DNA of 64,000 bases from Maniola hyperantus (GCF_902806685.2 NC_048546.1:4030001-4094000); one strand, 5' to 3'. Positions 21,438-32,060 are shown, counted from the first letter of the stretch. Notes: generated by a model not told the origin, from the sequence alone. A program made the numbers and translations.

Positions 21438-24400
21438 ATGGCGGAGATAGCATACACTCCCCCGTTGCAAGATACCCCTAAAAAGAGTGACAGGACCCCC
21501 AGAGAGTTGGCTCGTGGGAGTGGTACTCTACAAAGAAGACGTTCAACAACGAACATACATGAAAGATACAAACAAAAAAGGGAAACTTACCGTAGTCGTT
21601 CTCGACGCAAAGATATTGATAGCAGTTCTTCTGATGATGACGTGGGTCAACAAGGATCGAAGCGACGATATAGGGAACGAAGAAGTTTTGATCGTCGGAA
21701 CCGTCGTAAACGTTCACCATCTTCGGCGTCTTCGACGACCACTAGCACCTACTCAGAGAGTGACTCGTATAATGATAATATCTCCGGGAACACAGAAGCT
21801 AATAACAGGAGATATCGTAAACGCAAGCATTCACGCACGGAAAATAGGAAAAGAAGAGCATCTAACACGCCGTCTACGGAGAGAACAGGAACTAAATCGT
21901 CTTCTGAGAATGAAGTCTTAAGGAAATTGATTAAAGTTTTAAACAGCAAAGGTAACAACTTTGAAGGAGCGCACAATGTGATCCCTGAGTTTGATCCAGA
22001 CGCAAACACACAGACGGCCGCTGACTGGCTTCAAAAAGTGAACGATACGGCGGCCATTTACGGCTGGAGTGAGAGGCAAATAATATACCACGCTATACCA
22101 AAATTATCTGGTTATGCCAAGAAGTGGTACCAAGGTCGGAATTCAGTTAAGCTAGGTTGGCGACAATGGCAGCGCGAAATACTAAAAACATTTCCTGATG
22201 ACCGAAACTACGCTGATCGCTTGTATGAAATGCTATATAGGAAAAGTAAAAGAGACGAGTCGTTAGAGGAATATTTCCATGATAAAATAAGACTAGTGAA
22301 GATGTGCGGGATAAAAGGCAGGGATGCTGTCGATTGTGTTATCAACGGAATTTTCGACAATAACATTCGATTAAACGCGCAGGGGTTATCGTTCAAGAGA
22401 CCATCACAACTGCTTAGTTTTTTGCGCCGTATTTCAAAGAAAACTACCAACCAAATACGAAGACCCATGCAAGGCGGTAAAGACGGTTATAGGTCAAAAG
22501 AAAACAACGCTAATCGCACAAATTTTGTATACAGACCGAACTCAACTTTTACTAATAATACAGTAAAAAGTAATAACATTCACTGCTTCAAATGTTCTGA
22601 GGCTGGTCATACCATGCGTACGTGCCCCAAACTCATGTTGCGTTGCGAAAAATGCTCTGGTCTGCATCATGTCTTAGATAAAAGACAGTGCCGTAATAAT
22701 TACACAAGGGGTGATCAGCAAGGGCAATCGACGGCCCCAAGTAGTGACAAGTCAGGAAATAAACAGGTGCTACATATAACTAAGGATAACAAAGAAACAC
22801 AAAACGGTAAATACTTTAAGACCATCCTATTAAATGGTAAGCCACGGTCAGGCTATATAGATTTCGGTAGCCAATGCTCATTAATTAAATGCACAGTTGC
22901 TAAAGAATCCAATATAATTCTAGATAAAACAGGTCTCCCTGTCATTAAGGGGTTTGGGCTAGGTAGTGTAATACCCCTCGGACGGGCAAGGGTGACTTTA
23001 GAAGTTGATACAGTTAGTGCGGATGTCGAAGCATACGTTGTGACGGATGATCTTCTGACTACGGACGTCTTGATAGGGCAATCTCTAACAGAACTACCAT
23101 CGGTTACAGTTTATAAGACAAGTACACAGTTGACTCTATACTGCGATGATTCAAAACTGAATAGAATAACGTTACTCAACTCTATGGAGGTCACGGTTCA
23201 GGGGTTGACAGATATTAGTGTTCACGTGAGGGAGCGCGACTACACAGGCCTTTTGTTTGTACCCGGATATGTGTGTTTGAAAGAAAACACCGAGCATTGC
23301 ATTTTGCAAGGTGCCTACGAATTCAGCAATGGAAAAGGACGGATTATTTTAGTTAATTTCTCTGAAAACCCCCTGAATATCTTGGAAAATAAAATTATGG
23401 CACGCGCAACGATCTTGCCTGAAACCGAATGCCCTAAAGATAAATCGCTTAAAGCTTATGTAAACACGGTAACAGAAAATGCTCCAAATGTGTCATCCGA
23501 AAGCCCCAAATCAGCAATTACTATGGACATGCTGAATGTTGGGCCGAATGTCACTGAAGAGCAAAAGGGAAAACTACTTGCACTTCTTAATCGCTATCGA
23601 TGTTGTTTCGCATTTGATATGCAAGAACTGGGCATGACACAAGTTGCGGAAATGTCCATCAATTTGAATGATGACACACCGGTCAGCTATAAGCCATACC
23701 GGCTTCCTTATAGTGAGCGGACCGTCGTACGAGAGATGGTAGGAGAACTGCTTGATAATAATATAATAAGAGAATCCCATTCTGCTTATGCTAGCCCTGT
23801 AGTTCTGGTACGTAAAAAGAATAATGAGTATAGACTTTGTGTAGACTACAGGGCACTTAATAAAAAAACAGTCAAGGACAGTTACCCAATGCCAGTCATT
23901 GATGACCAGTTAGATCGATTGAGCGGCAAAATCTTTTTCACCAGCTTGGATCTAGCATCAGGTTATTACCAAATACCGGTCCAGGAAGCTTCAAGACACA
24001 TAACAGCTTTTATAACACCCGATGGCCACTTTGAATACACAAGGATGCCGTTCGGGCTGGTTAATGCACCCGCCGTTTTTCAGAATATGATTAATAAGGC
24101 ACTCGGAAATAGAAGATTTGACCTGGCGATACCGTACCTGGACGATCTATTAAGTACAGGAAGTACTTTTCAGGAGGCTTTTCAGAAACTGGAGGAAATT
24201 CTTGAATTACTTGGCAAGGCTGGGTTGACTCTAAACCTGAAAAAGTGTTTCTTCTTCCAATCGGAAATTGATTACCTAGGGTATGAAATCTCGGAATCTG
24301 GAATTCGCCCCGGTATCAAGAAAATACGTGCCGTTTCCGAATTCCCGAAACCGACAAACGTGCATCAGATCCGTCAATTTATCGGCTTGGCTAGTTTTTT

Positions 24401-26255
24401 CCGCCGTTTTATCTATAATTTTGCTACACTCGCTAAACCTTTAACTCAATTGACCAAGTCGGACGTGGCCTGGAGTTGGGGCCCTGAACAAGAAACTGCC
24501 TTCCAGGAAATCAAATCCAAATTGATAAGTAGACCCATACTGGCACTGTACAATCCTGACCATATGACTGAGGTACATTGTGACGCTAGTAAAATAGGGG
24601 TAGGTGGAGTTCTGTTCCAAAAGGGTTTGGATGACGAGAAGCTACGTCCAGTAGCCTATTTCAGCCGACAAACTACGCGTGAAGAATCTGTCTGGCATTC
24701 ATATGAACTAGAGACGATGGCGGTGGTACTCTCTCTAAAGAAATTTCGCGTCTTCTTACTTGGATTACAGTTTAAGGTAGTGACTGATTGCGTTGCACTA
24801 CGGACAACGCTCACGAAGAGGGACCTTATACCAAAAGTAGCAAGATGGTGGCTCATGTTGCAAGAATACAATTTCACGATTGAGTACAGACCTGGTCACA
24901 GAATGCAACACGTAGATGCATTGAGTCGCAATCCATTACCGATAGAAGAACATGACGAGCTTGAGGTACTTCAAATTACAACTAATGATTGGCTACATAC
25001 AGTGCAGATGACAGATCCTCGATTGAAGCACATTAGAACTATTTTAAAGACCAGTGAATCTGATTTTAAGGAATTTTCTGATAACTACGTTCTTCGTGAT
25101 GATAAGTTATATAGGCGTGTGGGCCGAAAATTAAAGTGGGTGGTGCCCCATGGAGCCCGGTGGCGTATATGTCAAATAAATCATGACGAAGCGGGCCACT
25201 TCGCGCTGGATAAAACACTAGAAAAGATAGGTACGGATTATTGGTTTCCTAAAATGAAACGGTTTGTCAAGAAATATGTCTCATCTTGTATAAATTGCGC
25301 ATATAATAAAGAAATGGGGGGAAAAAAATCGGGCTATTTGCACCCCATCCCTAAAACTGCGACAATCTTTCACACACTTCATATTGACCATTTAGGCCCT
25401 TTTGTTAAGAGCAAGAGAGGAAACACATATATTCTGGGAATAATCGATGGATTTAGTAAGTTCATCGTGGTAAAGGCTGTTAGAAATACTAAATCGAAAA
25501 CTTCTATTAAAGCTCTTGAAGACACATTTTCCTATTTTGGTTACCCGAAAATTATAATCTCGGACCAAGGGACTAGCTTTACTTCGGCAGAGTTTAAGAG
25601 GTTTTTGGAGCCACTAGGAATCAAACATGTGCTCAACGCGGTTGCAACACCGCGAGCAAATGGACAGATTGAACGGTACAATAGAACCATTTTGAACTCA
25701 TTAGCCGCAATGAACCATGATCTTGATGAAAAAGATTGGGATTTAAATATACAAAAACTTCAATGGAGTCTGAACAACACGCTGAACAAGGGAATAGGTA
25801 AATCTCCTGCAGAAGTGGTGTTCGGACACAGAACTGATGGACCGTCGGAAAACATGCTAAAATCAGCACTGGAGCAAGAAGGAGACAATCACACAGAAAT
25901 AAGAGAAACTGTGGAAAACAATATCAAAGAGAAACAAAAGAAAATGAAAGAGGCGTTCGACAAAACAAGAGCTCCCACGAAGGTGTTTAAGATAGACGAT
26001 TTGGTGATGATACCAAATCACAACCCGGAAAAAGGAAAAAGTAAAAAACTGTGCCCCAAATTTCGAGGACCGTTTAAGATAACATCTGTTTTAGATCAAG
26101 ATAGGTATGAAATATCGAATATCGAAGGCCATTCCCAAAAGAAGTATAAAAATATATATCCTGCTGATCATCTCAAACCCTGGATAACTTTTAGTTTATC
26201 CCCTCCAGCCAGTGAAGGCAGTAATGGTGACGGCAGTAGTGACGACCAAACATAA
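21438..26255 (+). CDS. Gag-Pol polyprotein of the Ty3/gypsy element (1605 aa)
   Basis: Encodes the capsid and enzymes of the retrotransposon in one frame, with no frameshift between gag and pol. Residues 1-165 are basic and rich in Arg and Ser. A gag domain follows (about 175-335), then a CCHC knuckle (383-396, CFKCSEAGHTMRTC) and a second Cys/His cluster with wider spacing (403-418). The aspartic protease centre is D475 in YIDFGS, not the usual DTG or DSG. Reverse transcriptase spans about 752-930 with YLDD at 900-903. RNase H has D1049, E1090/E1092 and D1117. The integrase zinc site is H1249, H1254, C1284 and C1287, and its catalytic triad is D1317, D1376 and E1412, with the exact 35-residue D-E spacing. 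A GPF motif is at 1544-1546. The start CAACCATGG has a good context and is the first in-frame Met. No internal stop is present, so the protein looks functional. No env follows. Confidence 0.97.
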   Translation: MAEIAYTPPLQDTPKKSDRTPRELARGSGTLQRRRSTTNIHERYKQKRETYRSRSRRKDIDSSSSDDDVGQQGSKRRYRERRSFDRRNRRKRSPSSASSTTTSTYSESDSYNDNISGNTEANNRRYRKRKHSRTENRKRRASNTPSTERTGTKSSSENEVLRKLIKVLNSKGNNFEGAHNVIPEFDPDANTQTAADWLQKVNDTAAIYGWSERQIIYHAIPKLSGYAKKWYQGRNSVKLGWRQWQREILKTFPDDRNYADRLYEMLYRKSKRDESLEEYFHDKIRLVKMCGIKGRDAVDCVINGIFDNNIRLNAQGLSFKRPSQLLSFLRRISKKTTNQIRRPMQGGKDGYRSKENNANRTNFVYRPNSTFTNNTVKSNNIHCFKCSEAGHTMRTCPKLMLRCEKCSGLHHVLDKRQCRNNYTRGDQQGQSTAPSSDKSGNKQVLHITKDNKETQNGKYFKTILLNGKPRSGYIDFGSQCSLIKCTVAKESNIILDKTGLPVIKGFGLGSVIPLGRARVTLEVDTVSADVEAYVVTDDLLTTDVLIGQSLTELPSVTVYKTSTQLTLYCDDSKLNRITLLNSMEVTVQGLTDISVHVRERDYTGLLFVPGYVCLKENTEHCILQGAYEFSNGKGRIILVNFSENPLNILENKIMARATILPETECPKDKSLKAYVNTVTENAPNVSSESPKSAITMDMLNVGPNVTEEQKGKLLALLNRYRCCFAFDMQELGMTQVAEMSINLNDDTPVSYKPYRLPYSERTVVREMVGELLDNNIIRESHSAYASPVVLVRKKNNEYRLCVDYRALNKKTVKDSYPMPVIDDQLDRLSGKIFFTSLDLASGYYQIPVQEASRHITAFITPDGHFEYTRMPFGLVNAPAVFQNMINKALGNRRFDLAIPYLDDLLSTGSTFQEAFQKLEEILELLGKAGLTLNLKKCFFFQSEIDYLGYEISESGIRPGIKKIRAVSEFPKPTNVHQIRQFIGLASFFRRFIYNFATLAKPLTQLTKSDVAWSWGPEQETAFQEIKSKLISRPILALYNPDHMTEVHCDASKIGVGGVLFQKGLDDEKLRPVAYFSRQTTREESVWHSYELETMAVVLSLKKFRVFLLGLQFKVVTDCVALRTTLTKRDLIPKVARWWLMLQEYNFTIEYRPGHRMQHVDALSRNPLPIEEHDELEVLQITTNDWLHTVQMTDPRLKHIRTILKTSESDFKEFSDNYVLRDDKLYRRVGRKLKWVVPHGARWRICQINHDEAGHFALDKTLEKIGTDYWFPKMKRFVKKYVSSCINCAYNKEMGGKKSGYLHPIPKTATIFHTLHIDHLGPFVKSKRGNTYILGIIDGFSKFIVVKAVRNTKSKTSIKALEDTFSYFGYPKIIISDQGTSFTSAEFKRFLEPLGIKHVLNAVATPRANGQIERYNRTILNSLAAMNHDLDEKDWDLNIQKLQWSLNNTLNKGIGKSPAEVVFGHRTDGPSENMLKSALEQEGDNHTEIRETVENNIKEKQKKMKEAFDKTRAPTKVFKIDDLVMIPNHNPEKGKSKKLCPKFRGPFKITSVLDQDRYEISNIEGHSQKKYKNIYPADHLKPWITFSLSPPASEGSNGDGSSDDQT

Positions 26256-26278
26256 CAGACGAGATGTAAATATTCGTA

Positions 26279-26297
26279 AAAAAAAAAAAAAAAAATA

Positions 26298-26359
<62 letters not shown>
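26279..26359 (+). repeat. Poly(A) tract in the retrotransposon 3' region
   Basis: About 80 bp almost entirely A, broken once by TAATAAT near 26296. On the opposite strand it yields a spurious polyphenylalanine frame. Confidence 0.95.
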
Positions 26360-26362
<3 letters not shown>

Positions 26363-26641
26363 TGTAGTAATATTATGTTGCATGATTATAGAGTGGTATG
26401 TTTATGATGTAATCAGGTATATGAATTCCTATTTTATAATGTCATAACCATTTTCAGATTAGGTATATAATGACGATGGGTAAAGACTGATGGTGGTGTC
26501 CAATAAATACACAGACAACTTTACCCATGCATGCCTGTGATATTATAGGAAAGAGAGTAATTTTAACAAATCATGTTCCGAGAGTGACAATCAGTAAATA
26601 AATAAATAATAATAATAATTAAAAAAAAAAAAAAAAAAAAA

Positions 26642-27175
26642 ACCGACTTATGTATGGACTTATTCCTGGTGTGATAAGCGGTGATACTGAGAAAATTTTA
26701 TGTGATATAATTGGTCCCAAGTGTGACCGTTAGCAGATTCGAGAAAATAATACCGACTTATGTATGGACTTATTCCTGGTGTGATAAGCGGTGGTTATTG
26801 AGAAAATTTTATGAAATTCACTTTGTCCCAAGTGTGACAGCCAGCAAATGAGTGAAAAGAATACCGACTTATGTATGGACTTATTCCTGGTGTGATAAGC
26901 GGTGATTATTGACAAAATTTTATGAAATACACCTTGTCCCAAGTGTGACAGCCAGCAAATGAGAGAAAAGATTACCGACTTATGTATGGACTTATTCCTG
27001 GTGTGATAAGCGGTGATTATTGAAAATATTTGATGTAATATACGTTGTCTCAAGTGTGACAACCAGCAAAGGAAAGAAACGAATACCGACTTATGTATGG
27101 ACTTAGTCCTGGTGTGATAAGCGGTGATTGCTGAGAATATTTGACGTAATATGTCCCAATTGTGACATACGGCAA
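26642..27175 (+). repeat. 111-bp minisatellite in the retrotransposon 3' region
   Basis: Five units begin ACCGACTTATGTATGGAC at 26642, 26752, 26863, 26974 and 27085, giving periods of 110, 111, 111 and 111 bp. Each contains GGTGTGATAAGCGGTG and CCCAAGTGTGACAGCC (or variants). The last unit is diverged. Because 111 is a multiple of 3, a repetitive minus-strand frame stays open across the array. I take that as incidental. Confidence 0.93.
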
Positions 27176-28101
27176 GTGGAAATTGTTTATTTATTTTGTT
27201 CCAAGTGTGCTAAAAAGGATGGCAGCATGCACTGTAATATAAACCTAAGAATAAGGAATCAAGCCTTACAAATGGAAGGTGACAGGATGGATGTAAACAA
27301 TGGATCTTATTTCAATGAGAAAAGCTATTCCTAATAAAAACGGGCAAACGAATGGGAAAATGGCTTAGGACGGCTGAAAAATGATAAACAATAATAATCT
27401 GTTGGAACTTTATTCGATAATGTTGTTGCCATGGTGGTGATAACCTGTGATGTCTGAACAATATCTTGGAACATGAACATTTTTTTTTTATTATTTTTAT
27501 TTTTTTTATTTTTTTTATTTTTTTTTGTTTGATGCGTGTTGCTTTAATTGTTTATTTTACACATTTTATTTTATTTTGTGTTTAATTACTTCTGCTAGGA
27601 AAAATTTCAAAACGAAATATCATTTTATGTTACTATTAATATTAATATAATTTGTATTCGAGTAGGTATGAACATAATATGTTGATTTTGAGATTTGATG
27701 ATATTATAAATACTATCTGTCCCGGCTTACTCTATTATTAGCATCTTGCTGGATGCATTTTAAATTGTTGCGTATGATTAATAATAATTTACTGATCTCA
27801 TTGTAACTTACTGGTCATAAGTATAAGACTAACTATTTCGATCTCAATTGCTCAACTATTCTTAGTATTGTATAGAACTCAGTATAGTATAGATTTAGGG
27901 TTAGAATTTGAAAGCATTAATGTAACCATCTTTGATCTGTTAAAGAATTTATTATGTTATCATATTATCTAAAATGTAAGATTAATTAATAGTATATTTT
28001 TTTTTGTTTTATATTGAGTTATGGGTATGAGGCCATTACCCTTAGTAGGAAGGCCGAGTTCCCAGAAATGAGGGCATCTCTGGAGGAACAGAATGGCCGA
28101 C

Positions 28102-28409
28102 TGTTGGCAACACTGTGCAGGGACAGCCATCTTGGGTCCGACAGAGAGAGAGGGTGGATGGACGATAGAAGCAAAAATAGGGATATACGCGGCGAATTGG
28201 ATTGTACGACCGATTGATTATATAATTTAATAGATGAGAATTGTGTAAATAACATTAAAAGTAAGTAAAGTGATTATTCAAAGTGCATACCTCAGTTTCA
28301 TTGACGCATAGCTACCTAACCTATAAAAGATCAACGAGCCTGCTGCTGCTGGACAATGCAGTGGATGGTGGAGTATGGGCAGCAGATTAGTAGGTATGGC
28401 GTTTTTACA
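28102..28409 (+). repeat. 3' LTR (308 bp)
   Basis: A base-for-base match to 18978-19285 as read by eye. It includes TATAAAAG (28322-28329). The small frame at 28014-28217 is leader and LTR sequence and not a gene. Confidence 0.97.
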
Positions 28410-28413
28410 TTAA
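28410..28413 (+). repeat. Target-site duplication TTAA (3')
   Basis: TTAA directly follows the LTR end. The interrupted direct repeat then continues GCACACACGGGAGTACAATA. Confidence 0.9.
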
Positions 28414-28535
28414 GCACACACGGGAGTACAATAAACTATTTTTTAAGGCAGTATAAATGCACACAGGAACCAATACTACTCTGACACGTCTTTGGAATTT
28501 AATGTGGACGTTTCTCTTATCGAGGACGAAACTTA

Positions 28536-28576
28536 AGGTTCGTACGCACCTGAGCGGCGCGGCGCGGCGCTTCAGT
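28536..28576 (+). repeat. Left 41-bp terminal inverted repeat
   Basis: AGGTTCGTACGCACC followed by tandem GGCGC units and CTTCAGT. An exact reverse complement lies at 31259-31299. Confidence 0.9.
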
Positions 28577-28810
28577 GAGCTTCACGTCGCGGCACAGAGC
28601 TTCAAAATATCATTTCTATCATTTTGTATGGCGCATATCGCACTAGAGCGGCGCGGCGCGGCGCTTCACCGCGCGTTGCCGCGCGGCACGGCTGGAGAGA
28701 ATATTTTGAAGCGCAGCGAAGCGACGCGCAGTGCAGTGACGCTAGTGCGACATACCCAGCGGCGCGGCGCGGCGCTTCAGTATGCGTACGTCGCTCGAAT
28801 AAGATACACG
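28577..28810. repeat. GC-rich subterminal repeats of the Harbinger-like element
   Basis: The GGCGCGGCGCGGCGCTTCA motif recurs at about 28560, 28650 and 28760. AGCTTCAAAATAT is partly mirrored by ATATTTTGAAGC, giving an internal inverted structure. Frames crossing it are Ala/Arg-rich artefacts of composition. Confidence 0.65.
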
Positions 28811-29146
28811 CGCATCTTGTTAGGTATTTAAAGTACAGGCAAGAATCGGCAAGATAGACCTCAAAATAAATAACGTAGGTTTAATTTTTGACACATGACG
28901 TGTTCCTCATGCTCTTAGAAGTATATCCTCAAAGGTCCCAACCCCTAGGATGTCGGCTTCCCCCCTTCCCAGTGTCTAAATGTATAAATGTCTCTCCGAG
29001 CGTTATGAGAAAACATCAATGGTAAAAATAATCCTGATTAAATAACTATAATATATTATGTACATATTATACCTACCTACTTCATCTAGGTAGAATTAAT
29101 AGTTTCGGAAATATGCCTACCTATTGTACTTGTGTTTATATTATAC
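28811..29146. other. No recognisable feature
   Basis: AT-rich interior of the Harbinger-like element, before a Fam-B copy. Confidence 0.4.
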
Positions 29147-29372
29147 AAGCTTATGCCCGCGACGTCGTCCGCGTGGACTACACAAATCTCGAACCCCTAT
29201 TTAACCCCCTTAGGGGTTGAATTTTCATAAATCCCTTTTTAGCGGATGTCTACGTCATATTAGCTAGTTAGCTAGCCAGCATGCCAAATTTCAGCCCGAT
29301 CCGTCAAGTAGTTTGAGCTGTGCGTTGATAGATCAGTCAGTCAGTCACCTTTTTCTTTTATATAGGTATTTA
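29147..29372 (+). repeat. Fam-B copy
   Basis: AAGCTTATGCCCGCGACGTCG through GCTGTGCGTTGATAGATC and (AGTC)n, then TTTTTCTTTTATATAGG. AGCTAGTTAGCTAGCC near 29265 is a small local expansion. Confidence 0.85.
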
Positions 29373-29485
29373 GATATAATATGTACCTGTGTTTACCTGC
29401 CTATTTTATATATTCTATTGCACATAAAACAAAGACATTTTGCGAAAATGCTTTTTCTAATGTAATTTCCACAGAACCTAAGGGA

Positions 29486-29655
29486 CTAGCTGATGCCCGC
29501 AACTTCGTTCGCGTAGATGTAGGTTTTTTAAAAATCCCGTGGAAACTTTTTGATTTTCGGGATAAAACTAGCCTATGTGTAGGTACACATAGGCTACTTT
29601 TATCCTACAGGGTATAATCTATCTCAGGTATATAGGTACGAGTAGGTAATTCCCG
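29486..29655 (+). repeat. Fam-A copy, 3'-truncated
   Basis: Starts CTAGCTGATGCCCGCAACTT. An inverted duplicate of CCTATGTGTAGGTACACATAGG interrupts the middle (29572-29593), and the 3' half is missing. Confidence 0.75.
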
Positions 29656-29679
29656 GAAATGTGCTCACCTATAGAAAAA

Positions 29680-29717
29680 TCTAAATCCACGCGGACGAAG
29701 TCGCAGGCATCATCTAG
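29680..29717 (-). repeat. Fam-A 5'-end fragment, inverted
   Basis: AATCCACGCGGACGAAGTC then GCAGGCATCATCTAG is the reverse complement of the Fam-A start. Confidence 0.75.
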
Positions 29718-30018
29718 TTGCATTTTTTTTTAGATTTTTAATCCCGTGTGAACTCTTTGATTTTCCGGGATAAAAAGTTGCCTACCTCTGTCAATTCCCG
29801 GAATGCAAGCTACCTCTGGTCCAAACTTCATATAAATGGGCCTTTAACAATCCTGTGGAAATTCTTTCATTTTCCAGGATAAAAAGTAGCCTGTCCTTCC
29901 CCGGGATGTAATTCAACTTTGTACCAAATTTCATCAAATTCGGTTAAGCTGTTGAGCCGTGAAAAGCTAGTATATAGACAGACAAATACACTTTTGCGTT
30001 GATAATAATATAAGTATG
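29718..30018 (+). repeat. Fam-A-related long tail
   Basis: Two successive CCGGGATAAAAAG/CCAGGATAAAAAG blocks, then CCGTGAAAAGCTAGTATATA and TGATAATAATATAAGTATGG. It has the same layout as 13210-13530. Confidence 0.6.
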
Positions 30019-30054
30019 GATATGCATAAATATTTTTTTATAATTTCCATAAAA

Positions 30055-30120
30055 ACTATCATCATCATCATCATCATCAACCGATAGATATGTCCACTGC
30101 TGGACATAGGTTTCTTGTAG
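30055..30120 (-). mobile_element. RTE-type LINE 3' terminus
   Basis: On the minus strand it reads CCTATGTCCAGCAGTGGAC, then ATATCTATCGGTTG and a (GATGAT)n tail (30057-30079). This ending is characteristic of RTE-clade LINEs. Confidence 0.7.
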
Positions 30121-30331
30121 GATTATATTACCGACCTGTGTGGTATACCTATTGTTTCTAATGTAATTTCCACAAAAACTATTAGGCAATAGCATAAAGA
30201 ATTTTGTCTTCGACATTCTGAAATAAATGTGAAATGGTACAGAGTCATTAAGAAGGCGAGGAAACAAAATGTGATATCCTTCTTGATAGCGTGACTTTGG
30301 TATGTCAGCAATCCATTTCTTCTTCTTTTTT

Positions 30332-31054
<723 letters not shown>

Positions 31055-31057
<3 letters not shown>

Positions 31058-31129
31058 TTCTCTTCGATAATTCGTTCTTCTTCTGCACAACAAAGAAATA
31101 ATAATCAAATCCTCTTCACTGTCGCTCAT
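31055..31129 (-). pseudogene. Truncated N-terminal frame, possibly Harbinger nuclease
   Basis: From the Met codon at 31129 the minus strand reads MSDSEEDLIIISLLCRRR and a further basic stretch before entering Fam-T sequence. The acidic/hydrophobic/Arg-rich opening resembles insect HARBI1-like nucleases, but no catalytic residues survive. The call depends mostly on its place inside TTA-flanked inverted repeats. Confidence 0.35.
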
Positions 31130-31258
31130 CTTGCGACGTTGTTGCTCGTACGCGAACGGGTATAAAAGTGACGCGCAAGTGACGCGAGGTGCCGCGTACT
31201 GAAGTTGTAGTGCGGTAGGCACCGTCGAGCGGCCTGAGGTGACGCGTTCTGCAGTCGG

Positions 31259-31299
31259 ACTGAAGCGCCGCGCCGCGCCGCTCAGGTGCGTACGAACCT
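31259..31299 (-). repeat. Right 41-bp terminal inverted repeat
   Basis: Exact reverse complement of 28536-28576, ending GGTGCGTACGAACCT and followed by TTA. Confidence 0.9.
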
Positions 31300-31384
31300 T
31301 TATAGGTATAGGTACTTACAGTTAGTAGTGATTCTAAGCGTAACTAAGTTTAAGAGTATTCGCATCTTTTGCGTCTAGTATAAA

Positions 31385-31450
31385 TATATGGGTAGTGATT
31401 TATAATATGGGTTAGTAGTGATTTATAATATTATGGGTAGTGATACAAGG
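31385..31450 (+). repeat. Short diverged tandem repeat
   Basis: ATGGGTAGTGATTTATAATA-like units occur about three times in succession. Confidence 0.6.
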
Positions 31451-31526
31451 AATGCTATGAACTGTGATTAGCAACAGATACGTCTTGTCGAGTAGTTCGC
31501 TCGGGACCGCCGCCGCCGCAAAGTTG

Positions 31527-31592
31527 GAAACTTTTAATGATTCCACTTGCAACCCGATATCAGTTCGAAACTCGTGTCCTGTTACACTATTG
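31527..31592 (+). repeat. Duplicated block P4, copy 2
   Basis: GGAAACTTTTAATGATTCC, GCAAC, GATATC and AAACTCGTGTCCTGTTAC align with 18222-18288. Confidence 0.6.
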
Positions 31593-31594
31593 TT

Positions 31595-32060
31595 ATAGTC
31601 ATCATCATCATCATCATCAGTCAGTGGACATCCACTGTTGGACATAGGCCTTCCCTAAAGAGTGTCACTACAGTCTACACCCGATCCTCAGCCTTCCTCA
31701 TCCAGCCACTTCCTGCCAGCCTCTTTATATCGTGGGCGTCCCACAGTCCTCACTACGCTCGCTAACACGCGGTCTTCCACTCAAGGACTTACCGGCTCCA
31801 AAGGCAATCGCCTCTACGGCAGGCATTGACCTGCCCACTGCCACTTCAGCTTGCTAATAGTTTGGGCTATGTCAGTGACTTTGGTTCTCCTGCAGATCTC
31901 CTCATTTCGGATCTTGTAAACTCCTAACATAGCCGCCCGCCCGGCCGCTAGCCCGCTGAGTGACTGAGCTTTCTTATGAGGCCCATAGTTAGCGACCATG
32001 TCTCGGATCTATATGTCATCACTGGTAACACGTACTGTTTGAAGACTTTGCTATTCAAGC
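31595..32060 (-). mobile_element. RTE-type LINE 3' fragment with ORF2 C-terminal remnant
   Basis: On the minus strand, a remnant (31814-31999) reads TKVTDIAQTISKLKWQWAGQ, matching the C-terminal end of lepidopteran RTE reverse transcriptases. It is followed by a WMRKAED-like stretch, a CCTATGTCCAACAGTGG terminus and a (GATGAT)n tail at about 31599-31620. Frameshifts and a stop show it is dead, and the endonuclease and polymerase regions are absent. Confidence 0.8.

Larger units (their letters stand above)
26256..28101 (+). other. Retrotransposon 3' non-coding region
   Basis: This is 1.85 kb between the stop codon and the 3' LTR. It holds a long poly(A) tract, a shorter A-run (26622-26642), a 111-bp minisatellite, and a T-rich stretch (27481-27536). 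A 68-codon frame (27128-27334) begins in the last minisatellite unit and contains CPNC and CSKC, which is probably chance. No strong polypurine tract abuts the 3' LTR. The nearest purine-rich stretch, GGAGGAACAGAATGG, is about 5 bp away. Confidence 0.75.
18978..28409 (+). mobile_element. Full-length Ty3/gypsy LTR retrotransposon (9432 bp)
   Basis: The element has two 308-bp LTRs that I read as identical, each starting TGTTGG and ending TTTTTACA, with a 4-bp TTAA target duplication outside them. Between the LTRs are a 2152-bp leader, one intact gag-pol frame of 1605 codons, and a 1.85-kb 3' region. Pol order is protease, reverse transcriptase, RNase H, integrase, which is the Ty3/gypsy (Metaviridae) order. 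There is no env-like frame. The single frame and 4-bp duplication are compatible with an Mdg3/Micropia-like lineage, but that placement is a guess. Identical LTRs imply very recent insertion, and no inactivating mutation is visible in the frame. A hAT-type MITE lies in the leader. Confidence 0.97.

Noticed and set aside
26730..27062. 110-codon minus-strand frame with 37-residue repeats
   Set aside because: The 111-bp minisatellite period is divisible by 3, which keeps this frame open by chance. It is antisense to the retrotransposon and has no start context.
26642..27175. CRISPR array, because of regular repeat spacing
   Set aside because: The units are contiguous 111-bp tandem repeats with no unique spacers, in a eukaryotic retrotransposon.
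27128..27334. 68-codon frame with CPNC and CSKC, suggestive of a zinc ribbon
   Set aside because: It begins inside the last minisatellite unit. The Cys codons come from CCCAATTGTGAC and CCAAGTGTGC words of the repeat, and nothing else supports a gene.
26256..28101. A third, env-like gene after pol
   Set aside because: No frame longer than about 110 codons exists here, and none has a signal peptide or transmembrane segment. The region is poly(A), minisatellite and AT-rich sequence.
28457..28857. 77- and 124-codon Arg/Ala-rich frames
   Set aside because: They translate the GGCGC-rich subterminal repeats of the Harbinger-like element. High GC suppresses stop codons.
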